NCBI GenBank assembly: GCA_003024985.2
Contig: PXIH01S0023098.1
Source: Euperipatoides rowelli
Lineage: Eukaryota > Onychophora > Udeonychophora > Euonychophora > Peripatopsidae
DNA length: 10,301 nt
Reading direction: 5' to 3' (one strand)
Made by a program: the position numbers and the translations under genes. Positions 1 to 8,054 of the stretch are shown in pieces (the stretch's first letter is position 1; each line of letters starts with the position of its first letter). Under the pieces are notes generated by a model. It did not search any database, was not told the DNA's origin, and was given only the letters and a program-made list of their open reading frames with translations.

Positions 1-1360
1 ATTACATTAGTTTATTTTCGTATAATGACGTTTGATTGGGTAATTTTGTATCACATTTGATTGTTTTTTTTTAAAGCTGTAATTTCATTGGTTTATTTGT
101 TAAATTTAGACAAAATTACTTCAACAGAGTTAAATTTAACTCTTTTTTCTTAAATTAGCTCAATTTTTATATTTGACAGTGAAGTTCTTCTTAAAATGTG
201 TTTTAGTGCTCACGCAAACCTTTTAATGATAGTCGGGTGGTATAATTGTTAAATTAATCAAAATGTACATTTACGTGTTACTTACAAAGATAGGAAAGCT
301 TACCAATGTTTCATCTGTACGATTAGTGGCATTAGGAAGATTTTTAATACTTTTCTTTGAAAATAAAATATTTTTAGTAGGAGTTATTTTTAGACAATGT
401 CAGAAATAGTCGACAGGATTATTATTTTTCAAGATAATAAGGGTTGCCAACATTATGAATATCTCCCCCCCCCCCACAACCAATAAAACAAAAAACAAAA
501 TCTGACCACAAAATTAACAATTCAATAGACGTTATAAAGTCTTTATTTTATGAATTACACTTAATAAGACTAATTATAAATTTGCCAGAAGTCATTCAAG
601 ACAGGCCTCTTTTGACATCATATGATGCCAGACAGAACTAATTTTAAGATTAAAGTACATAAATCAATAGTAATATTCTTTTGTCAATAATAGGAAATGG
701 CTCCTGAAATTAATATAATTCAAGGTTAATTTATGTGTGCAAACTTTTGTGCATCCATGTTTCACGGAATTTTCTGACAGCTTTTAAGCACACCTCTATG
801 CAAATGATGAGTTTATCTTCTTAGATGTTTTTCTTTTGTTGTCTAATGGAAAACGTAACTGAGAAGAGCAGAGTCAAATCTACCCATTAATAGATTGATC
901 AGTACGGAAAGGTGTAGAGATGACCGTGCACCTGACTACAGTGCCTACAATAGTGTTCATTAACCATTGAAGAGAACTTCAAAATTGTATCCAATAAATC
1001 ATGAAAAACAAAAGGGAGCGCTTTTGGCGAATATCACATCATGATATCGTCAAATATCCAAACAAATAATATTGGATCTATTATAGCATCTGGCTACTAA
1101 CTTAACATTACACCAGAGCCCAAAGACGACCATTGATTGGTTAATGGTTTGGGCCGACGTGAGATAAGTAAAAATTATCAGAATCATTTATTGTACCTCT
1201 TGATAATCAGTAGGGTTGATGTAGTTATTTATTACCTAGTAAGAGTTAGGGACAGTGTTGGGTGAAGGTTAGGACAATAAATAAAAAAAGCGGTATTAGT
1301 CATGTGATTTGCTTCAGACTCAAGTGTAATGTGAAGCTTTCCGGTCAGACTCTTGTATCA
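1..1360. other. Non-coding AT-rich DNA, no gene seen
   Basis: I find no convincing coding region, RNA gene or recognisable transposon here. The stretch is AT-rich with scattered stops in all frames. It contains a perfect 16-bp palindrome at 127-142 (GAGTTAAA/TTTAACTC), an 11-base C run at 465-475, and a somewhat less AT-rich patch at about 1110-1350. That patch leads into the 30-bp motif preceding the minisatellite. If the downstream K2P exon is spliced to an exon left of this window, this is intron sequence. It could equally include an unrecognised upstream exon that is too short or divergent to see. Confidence 0.6.
1322..1351 (+). repeat. 30-bp leader motif, copy 1
   Basis: This block (AAGTGTAATGTGAAGCTTTC followed by CGGTCAGACT) lies immediately left of the minisatellite array. 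It recurs at 1940-1969 with 27 of 30 identical bases, 618 bp further on. It is richer in G and C than its surroundings and unlike the minisatellite unit itself. It seems to mark the start of each half of the array, as expected from duplication of a leader-plus-array block. Confidence 0.7.
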
Positions 1361-1364
1361 TGTT

Positions 1365-2465
1365 TTTAAGTGTGTGAACATTTATAACACTTTTTTTAAT
1401 GAACATTTGAGACACTGCTTCTTAGTGAACATTCACAATACTTTTCTAGTGAACATTTATGACACTAATTCTATAGTTAGCGTTCATAATACTTTTCTAG
1501 TGAACATTTATGGCACTAATTCTCTAGTTAGCATTCATAATACTTTTCTAGTGAACATTTATGGCACTCTAGTGGACATTTATAACACTTTTCTAATAAA
1601 CATTTAAGACACTCTTCTCTAGTAAAGATTTACAACACTTTTTCTAGTGAACATTTTTACACTAATATAATTCTCAAGTTGCCATTTACAATATTTTTCT
1701 AATGAACATTTATGAAGACTACTTCTCTAGTCAACATTTACAACACCTTTCTAGTGAATGTTTACAGCACTTTTCTATTGAACATTTACACTTTTATAAT
1801 GAATATTTATGATACTGCTTCTCTAGTAGTGAACATTTACATCAATTTTCTAATGAACATTCACAATTTTCTAGAGAACATTTCCATTTTCTAGTGACAT
1901 TTATGACAGTGCTTCTCTAGTGAACATTTGCAAGTTTACAAGTGCAATGTGAAGCTTGCCGGCCAGACTTATCTAGTGAACATTTAAAAGGCTTTTAGTG
2001 AACATTTATAACACTGCTTCTCTAGTTAACATTTTTTACATTGCTTTTCTGTAAACAATTACAACACTTTTCTAGCAATCATTTATGACATGCTACTCTT
2101 GCGAACATTTACAGCACTTTTCTAATTAATATTTATGACACTGCTTCTATAGTGAACATATACAACACTTTTCAATACTGTCTCTTAGCAGACATTTATA
2201 ACACTTTTCAAGTGAACATTTATGATAATGGTTCTCTGATGAACATTTACAACACTTATCTAGGGAATATTTATAATATTGCTTCTCTAGTGAACAGTTA
2301 CAACTCTTTTCTAGTGAACATTTACAACACTTTTCTAGTGAACATTTACAACACTTTTCTAGTGAACATTTAAAACACTTTTCAAGTGAACATTTATGAC
2401 ACTACCTCTGTAGTAAATATTTACAAACACATTTCTTGTGAACATTTATGATACAGCTTCTCTAG
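1365..2465. repeat. Minisatellite array, degenerate 24-27 bp units
   Basis: About 1.1 kb is built from diverged tandem copies of a unit around CTAGTGAACATTTA. The best-conserved stretch is 2310-2385, where the 24-bp unit TTTTCTAGTGAACATTTACA+ACAC repeats almost perfectly. A second version, about 27 bp, replaces TTTTCTAG by GCTTCTCTAG and ACAACAC by ATGACAC; the two versions are interspersed. Because 24 and 27 are multiples of three, the array produces short open frames reading N-I-Y-N-T-F-L-V over and over. These are broken by stops at several places and have no gene context, so I regard them as by-products rather than proteins. The array probably lies in the last intron of the K2P gene. Confidence 0.9.
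1940..1969 (+). repeat. 30-bp leader motif, copy 2 inside the array
   Basis: This second copy of the motif at 1322-1351 has three substitutions (T to C, T to G, T to C). It interrupts the minisatellite, and array units resume directly after it at about 1972. Together the two copies suggest that the array grew by duplication of a block of about 618 bp as well as by unit slippage. Confidence 0.7.
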
Positions 2466-3339
2466 AGGATTCAATTATATTTAACGAGAATCAGTGTACA
2501 ATATAATTTCTAATTTGTTGAAATATTTTGCCACTATTTAAATTTTTTTTTCACGCCCAAAAAAAATGTCTGCTGTTTCAAAATTATTTGCATTGCAGGC
2601 TTGCTGTTTATTTGGTAAGCTGATAAATTTTCAAGTAAAAAATAAAGAATTTTAAAACAGGGCTATAAATATCTAGGTTTAAAAAATTTGTCAGTTTAAT
2701 TGAGTGCTATGAAATCGAACCACCACCCAAACATGAGTCATGACCATCTATATCTATTTGAAATTATTAACATTGCATTCCACGACCAAAAAATGTAGTT
2801 TTGGCTACTGGAATTTTGATCTTAGGTAAACCAAGAGCTGTGAAATTGAGAATTTAATATTTAAAGGTCACCATTTCAAACAATTCAATATGGCCAACAT
2901 ATTGACCAGTGAGAACATTGAATCAAAGATTTTCTGAATTGTTATTCTTTGTGATTTACAAAAAGCTATAGTTTTTAATAATCCCCAAAAAATGTGAGTG
3001 AAATTACACATGGGACTTCACTAGAGATACAAGGAATTAATTCTTTGGACTTTTGATTCCACATGTAGGCTACACCCTCCCAGGTGTATAATAGTACACT
3101 TATGGTGATAAATTCTATTTGGTCAACACAACCTAACTGATAGTGTTATCTAACCATCTATTGTGAATGCCATTTATGTGGTGATAAATTAAAGTGAGGC
3201 TATACACAGCCTTTAGAAATGTGTTTAAATCATTTGACCTTCGTAACTAATGTTGAATTACGGGTAGTCATTATGAGACCCATTTCTTTACAATCGTTTA
3301 AGGTTTAATTAATGTTTACCAATTGTAATTTATTAATAT
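2466..3339. other. Non-coding DNA, probable 3' part of a K2P intron
   Basis: No coding sequence is visible. It is AT-rich and contains weak dispersed similarities. CACG(C/A)CC plus an A-run plus TGT occurs at 2552-2569 and 2781-2796, and a related CCAAAAAATGT at 2985-2995. AAATTATT..CATTGCA occurs at 2581-2597 and 2761-2777 with two mismatches over 17 bases. These may be remnants of an old tandem or dispersed repeat. A small AG/GT-bounded segment (TTGCAG at about 2592-2597, GGTAAG at about 2615-2620) was examined as a possible microexon. It does not encode the expected pore-helix residues. Confidence 0.55.
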
Positions 3340-3359
3340 AAATTGTTTTTCTTTTGCAG
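3340..3359 (+). promoter_or_regulatory. Splice acceptor before the last K2P exon
   Basis: The segment ATTGTTTTTCTTTTGCAG ends at 3359 and has a long pyrimidine tract and CAG, a strong 3' splice site. The exon then begins GA-TAT-GGC-TAC. The missing first base of the split codon would be the G that starts the first glycine of the pore-1 G-Y-G filter. This is a phase-1 junction. From general knowledge, an intron at this glycine codon of pore domain 1 is widely conserved in animal K2P genes, which supports both the splice site and the gene identification. Confidence 0.85.
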
Positions 3360-5593
3360 GATATGGCTACATGGCTCCACAGTCTATCACTGGTAAAGTT
3401 GCCACCATGATTTACGCCACCATGGGTGTCCCCTTAATGTTTATATGCGTACTGAAACTAGGAACATTTCTTGCCGCAATTTTGAAATGTTTTTATTCCC
3501 AAGTCTGTTGCTGTATGTGTGTACGACAAAATTCAAGACAAACGGCAAATAATCAAGATAATGAAATCGTAATGGATGATGGCAGACCGTATGTTGTATT
3601 AAAAAAAATTCATAAAGTACCCCCTAGTCCCAGCCCCTTTGTTGAAGCTGTTAGTCCAACTAAGCAAAGCCACCTCATTAAAACAATTAGTCCACCTCAA
3701 AGTCATTTTTTTGGAGCTGCTACTCCACCACAAACTTTTTTTGCTGAAGCATCTGTTCCACCTAAAAGCCTTTCTCAATCTTCTAGTTGCCCTCAAAGTC
3801 CTTTTGTGAAAGTTGTTAACCCACCTCACAATTCATTATATAAAAAGACCAATTCACCACAAAGTCCTTTATATGAAGGTACTAAACCAATTCAAAGTCC
3901 TTTTTATGACGGCACTACTCCACCTCGAAGTCCTTTTAATAAAGCTTCTACTCCATCTTATAGCCCTTTTTATGAAATTGTTACACCTCCCCAAAGTCCT
4001 TTTTATGAAAATACTTCTGCTCACCAAAGTCCTTTTAAAGATGTTTGCACTTCACTTCAAAGACAATTAAAAGAAACAAATACTGCTCCATCACCACATC
4101 AATTAAGGGAAGCATCTCAAAGCCCTTTTTCTGAAGATACCACTACACCTCAAAATCAATTAAAAGAGGGTAATATTTTATCTCAAATTCAATTAAAGGA
4201 ATATCCAACTCCACCTCAAAGTTCTTTTTATGATGGTCTTACTCCCCCTCAAAGTCCTTTTTATGATGGTATTACTCCTCCTCAAAGTCCTTTTTATAAA
4301 GGTACTACTCCACCTCAAAGTCCTTTTTATGATGGTATTACTCCACCTCGAAGTCCTTTTTATGATGGTACTCCTCCTCCTGAAAGTCCTTTTTATCAAG
4401 GTACTACTCCTTCTCAAGGTCAATTAAAGAAAGGTACTCCACCTCAAAGTCAATTAAAAGAAAGTATGACTCCACCTCAAAGTTCTTTTTATGAAGGTAC
4501 TACTCCACCTAGAAGTCCTTTTTATGATGGTACTACTCCTCCTCAAAGTCCTTTTTATCAAGGTACTACTCCATATCAAAGTCAATTAAAGAAAGGTACT
4601 ACTCCACCTCTACATCAATTAAAAGAAAGTATGACATCACCTCAATGTTCTTTTTATGAAGGTACTACTCAACAGCAAAGTCAATTAAAGGTAGGTATTA
4701 TTCCACAAAGTCAAAGTCCTTCTGCTGAAGGTTCTTTTAAATCAAGTCAAATTTCATTTGTGGAAGCTATTAAATCAAGTCAAAACTCTTTTGTTGAAGA
4801 TTCAAATACATCAAGCCCGAGTCATTCTGTTGAAGCTACTATTTTGCATCCAAAAATCGACAAAGAACTTACACCAAAACGTAATCCAAGTATAGAAAGT
4901 ATATATGCAAATGTTCAAGTAGTGCATGAACGAACAGAGGAGCCACAACTATATTCATCTCCTGTCAACAGCCCAAAGAATTCTACAAAACAAGACAGGT
5001 GTTCAGAAACTCGGGAGAGTTTTAAAGCAAGGAAAAAACAAAGTACAATTAAAAATGATGATAAAATGAAAAAAATTCCCAATAGGATTACTATAAGTAA
5101 TACTTTAAAAACTGAAACGCTGGAAATTGCAGGACCAAGTGAAATATTTCAACTGCAGTCACCACATTTAGAACAGCAAAATACATTAAACCGAGAGGAT
5201 AATGAAATGTTATCTGAAGAAGATTCTTCAGCCACATTCGATCGCAATGAAATTACAGTCCCAGTTGTTTTGTGTTTAATAATTTTCAGTGGTTATTTAA
5301 GTGCGGGAATGATCATGCTCCGTAAGACCTCAGGCTGTACTTTCCTCGAGGGAATTTATTTCTGTTTCTTAGCATTGTGCAGTATTAGTTTTGGAGACAT
5401 GGTTCCTCGAGGAATTATTCATAGAGCCAATGAACTTCAGTTTGGTCTTATGTGTTTATACTTGTGGTTCGGAATGGGTTTAGTTATGATGTGTGTTATT
5501 TTGATTCGCCAGGCAGCGCACCAACAGTGGTACTGGATTAAATCGGACTTTGTCAAAGCTGGAAACAAAAAACAAACTAAAAATAAAAAATAA
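3360..5593 (+). CDS. K2P potassium channel, 3'-terminal exon (partial)
   Basis: This encodes the C-terminal part of a two-pore-domain K+ leak channel of the plasma membrane. The exon opens with the pore-1 filter G-Y-G-Y-M-A-P, split by the intron. Numbering from the Met at 3371, M2 spans about residues 10-38 and carries the typical YATMGVPLMF stretch, followed by a Cys-rich juxtamembrane CCCMC. The loop from about 43 to 629 is cytoplasmic by family topology, with 11-residue repeats at 84-490 and a Lys/Ser-rich segment at 500-620. M3 spans about 630-650. Pore helix and filter 2 are at 656-681 (IYFCF...SISFGDMVP), M4 at about 689-712, and the tail is 28 residues ending in a Lys-rich stretch. 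The Met at 3371 lies inside the pore, so it is not the true start; M1 and pore helix 1 need upstream exons. The TAA stop is at 5591-5593. Oddities are a loop near 590 residues, when most K2P loops are short and TRESK's is around 120, and Ser673 where filter glycine is expected. The frame is open throughout, which favours a live gene. The subfamily cannot be assigned. Confidence 0.92.
3620..4843 (+). repeat. Coding 33-bp minisatellite in the K2P loop
   Basis: About 36 in-frame units, mostly 33 bp (11 residues), occupy residues 84-490. Consensus class A is TPPQSPFYDGT and class B is TPPQSQLKEGT. Units at the two ends are diverged (for example SPPQSHFFGAA near the start, KSSQNSFVEDS near the end). 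Those at 4208-4670 are nearly identical, the usual picture of a repeat expanding from its centre. A few units are 10, 12 or 13 residues long, but every length change keeps the frame. The region is proline-rich, low in hydrophobic runs and probably disordered. It carries many Ser-Pro and Thr-Pro dipeptides, potential targets of proline-directed kinases; that role is inference. Confidence 0.92.
4340..4666 (+). repeat. Higher-order duplication of five 11-residue units
   Basis: Five successive units occur twice in the same order: RSPFYDGT, xSPFYQGT, QLKKG, QLKESM, xSFYEGT. The first block is 4340-4501 (54 residues, since its QLKKG unit lacks one Thr). The second is 4502-4666 (55 residues). The shared order of two different unit classes shows that a block of about 165 bp was copied, rather than single units slipping independently. 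Confidence 0.85.
5582..5587 (+). terminator. AATAAA overlapping the end of the coding frame
   Basis: A canonical poly(A) signal hexamer lies in the final Lys codons, four bases before the TAA stop. Cleavage 10-30 bases downstream would fall just after the stop and give an almost absent 3' UTR. The hexamer also follows naturally from A-rich lysine codons, so use is uncertain. Confidence 0.25.
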
Positions 5594-7179
5594 TTATTTT
5601 CAATTTTGTAATATACTGCACGTAAAAGTAAGGAAAACAATTATTAAACATTATACAGGTACTTCTAAAGGCATTTGGCAAGGGATTTTTATTAAATAAT
5701 GAATCTTGAAACTTGTTCCTTGTACATATGTTCAGTGGACTTTCTACTAACAATGTCGTTATCACTGATCAAATAATAACAACAAAGATTTGATTAATGA
5801 ATCTACTATACAAACAATTGTATTTATCAGAATTAGATAAATACATCATTTGGGGGAAAAATTGTGGATAACATAAGGTTTGGATTTTTTATATTATTAA
5901 TATCAGTAAGAATACAAACTATCGTTGAGGAATGTAGCATTGTATTAAAGTCATTTTATTTCATTATTCTGTATAATGTAATATTAATTTTTTTTAATTA
6001 AAAAACTCATATCGTCAAATTTTCTATGGTTTATATATTTGATTCCATGCTCATAACAATGTTGAATTTTATTTACAAACAGACCAAATTTATAAAATAG
6101 TTATTTCAGAAGGCAAAATTAATGAAAAACTACTGATTATTTTATGTTTAAATAAACAAACATTTTATGGATAAATAAATCATTTCTACAAGAGTTTGGG
6201 TATAGATATTCTTCATTTGACAAATTAATTACGTACCTATATTGGGAAATTTGAGATTTTCCCAGACACATAAGATATGGCCGGCATATTATTATTTGAC
6301 CACATGAGATTGGGTTGGTACATGATTTAACTCAAGGTATTTAATTTATTTACATCATTGGTTGCGACCACGCTTCTGTTTCAGTGTGTTTTTACAGAAA
6401 ATATTGGGATACGGTCCGACGAACAGTACTATTCACAACATCACATCATAATCCAACATATTTACGACATTGTAGATATTGGGTTTACTACAAACATTAC
6501 AAATAATTTGTTAAACATCTATTACTACTTTGTTCTGGATTAGATTTCACAAAAGATTACTTGAAGTAAACTATGCCCTGTGCATAATTCTGGCATTCAT
6601 GTTGAAGTGACTTGTTGTCCTTTCATGCTGTGTTGCCAGTTCATTTGGCGTTGCCAAATACATAACATGCTTTTACTTTTTTTTTTTTCAAATGGTTAAT
6701 TTACAAACAAGTGTTACAAATGGTTAAATTTTAAACTTATAATTGCAACCAATGAGTCATTGGAAGGTGTTTTAATGGTACTTTCACTTCTAGTCATGTT
6801 TTGTTATCTCTTGGTTGGTGACTGGGGTTCAGATGTTACATTATGTTTTAAGTGTTTCACACTTTGTTTTTTTTTTGTCAATTGTTCTTTCCCTGTAGTG
6901 TCCAAATTCTCTGGTGCTTCCTTTGCTGATGTTGTTCAGCCTCTAGTGAATATTTTTTAGGGGCTTGGTCTAACTTATTAGTGTAGGACTAGTTAGGTTG
7001 GCTTCCCCCCCCCCCTTCAATTTTTTTTAATGTTTTTAATCTAGATACAGCACACAATTCAAAAGTAATCTATCATTGACTTTCCAAACTTGTGTATTTT
7101 CTTTTAACATTCTCACTGCAAAAATAAAATTATATTTCTTCAAATTATTCTTGTTTTAATAAATAAATATGTTTATTTG
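5594..7179. other. K2P 3' UTR and intergenic DNA, no gene seen
   Basis: This is AT-rich non-coding sequence. The first part, to about 6200, is the likely 3' UTR, with poly(A) hexamers near 6151-6179. Two short open frames (6358-6543 and 6760-6960) lack recognisable domains. The second is just a hydrophobic, T-rich run whose first ATG is at about 6776. An 11-base C run lies at 7005-7015 and several T runs are present. I recognise no RNA gene or transposon in this stretch. Confidence 0.6.
6151..6179 (+). terminator. Candidate distal poly(A) signals
   Basis: Two AATAAA hexamers, at 6151-6156 and 6174-6179, lie in an A/T-rich stretch about 560-590 bases after the K2P stop. They are followed by T-rich sequence at about 6190-6290. 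They would give a 3' UTR of about 0.6 kb. This is plausible but unsupported without transcript ends. Confidence 0.4.
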
Positions 7180-7239
7180 CCAAGAGGTAGTGGCAGAGTG
7201 GGATGAGCTGCGCTGCTTTTTCCTCCTTGGTGTCAGCAC
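7180..7239 (+). mobile_element. Possible tRNA-derived SINE fragment (A-box-like)
   Basis: This short island is clearly richer in G+C than its surroundings. TGGCAGAGTGGG at 7191-7202 resembles a Pol III A box (TGGCnnAGTGG). It is preceded by CCAAGAGG (7180-7187), which can pair with CCTCCTTGG (7222-7230) with one bulge, so the segment can fold as a stem enclosing the A-box-like part. I cannot find a convincing B box; the nearest candidates are poor. It stops where the LINE 3' tail begins, so it could be a SINE or tRNA-like remnant interrupted by the LINE, or chance. Confidence 0.28.
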
Positions 7240-7256
7240 GATAGATAGATAGAAAG
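7240..7256 (-). repeat. Tetranucleotide tail at the LINE 3' end
   Basis: On the plus strand this reads GATAGATAGATAGAAAG; on the LINE strand it is CTTTCTATCTATCTATC. Short tandem repeats rather than poly(A) end many CR1/L2-type LINEs, so this is the most natural 3' terminus of the element. It also coincides with the abrupt return to the GC-richer island on its left. Confidence 0.6.
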
Positions 7257-7446
7257 ATTCCAGTATAGCCAGACCTTCACTTGATAAGTGTTGTTCATGG
7301 TCCATTGTTGTAACTTTGGTATAAAATGATAATTAGAAATATTTATAGGTTCAAAAACTAAGCTAATATTGATATAAAGCATGAGGTTGCAACTATACAA
7401 TGCATAAAAGTTTTTTTTTTACCAAGTGTTTGATTTTTAATCAAAG

Positions 7447-7875
7447 TTATGTGGTCAGAAATTTTAAGTAATGACTTTTAAATGATGTTTTAAATGACAC
7501 TTGATTTCTCATAGTCTGAAGAATATCATTCCAAAGGTGAGGGGCATTAATCTGGAATGATAGTCCTCCCATAGATGTCTTCACCCTAGGTAAGAATAGA
7601 CCATGTGCACTGTTGTGTCTCAGGTTATGGTGATGAATGATGCTTTGAGGAATGAGAATGTCTAATAGTTATTTTGGGGGTTTAAAATTAATAATATTCC
7701 ATATCAAAGATCCAAGATGGAGTTTACGTCTAATAGATAGTGTGTCCCAATTTAATAATTTGAGGGCAGCAGTCACACTGCTAGAGCCACTCCCAAATGT
7801 AATAATTCTAGCTGCAGTGTTCTGAGTTATTTGAATTTTGTTTGCTAGGGAAGATGAACAGTTTCCCCAGATCAT
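7447..7875 (-). pseudogene. LINE ORF2 C-terminal region, one in-frame stop
   Basis: Read on the minus strand, this frame runs from a WGNCSSSLANKIQ..QNTAARII segment, typical of the sequence after the RT thumb, through an internal TAA at 7669-7671. It then continues in the same frame to a LRHNSAHGLFLP segment, SFQINAPHLWNDIL (LWN at about 7530-7538) and a final SFK..FKSHYLKFL. The terminal TAA is at 7447-7449. The order matches the conserved C-terminus of CR1-like ORF2 proteins, so the true protein end is present. Only the single internal stop breaks this part. Confidence 0.85.
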
Positions 7876-8054
7876 ATCTCCATAATCAATTCTAGATTGA
7901 ATCAGTGTAAAGTATATATTAACAAGTTGTTTTTGGGTTCAATAAGAGGTTTAAGTTTTAGGAGGAGTTTATTTAGTTCCATAGTTTTTTTTAAATAGAT
8001 TAGAGATGTGAGTGGACCATTTTAAATTTCTATCAAAAACAATGCCCAGAATTT

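Noticed and set aside
1353-2373. Open frames of 60-84 codons encoding NIYNTFLV-type repeats
   Set aside because: They are products of a minisatellite with units divisible by three. Stops separate them, unit identity is at DNA level, and no domain or start context supports a protein.
1365-2465. CRISPR array
   Set aside because: Units are directly tandem and diverged with no unique spacers, no cas genes are present, and the context is an animal genome.
2592-2620. Possible microexon between TTGCAG and GGTAAG, supplying the codon before GYG
   Set aside because: Read in the phase needed for the GYG junction it gives A-C-C-L-F rather than a pore-helix Thr-x-x, and is far too short to hold the pore helix.
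3599-4427. Other-frame and minus-strand ORFs over the K2P repeat region
   Set aside because: They mirror the 33-bp coding repeat, which stays open in several frames; the channel frame is the one with conserved M2, M3, P2 and M4.
5570-5593. Dilysine (KKxx) ER-retrieval signal at the K2P C-terminus
   Set aside because: The last residues K-N-K-K do not place lysines at both -3 and -4 or -5, so the canonical signal is absent.
5437-5765. Two minus-strand ORFs across the K2P 3' end
   Set aside because: They are antisense to M4 and the 3' UTR, with no recognisable domain.
6358-6543. Open frame of about 61 codons
   Set aside because: It has no ATG at its start, no recognised motif, and AT-rich composition like its surroundings.
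6760-6960. Hydrophobic open frame of about 61-66 codons
   Set aside because: Its hydrophobicity follows from T-rich sequence. No domain, splice context or conservation can be shown.
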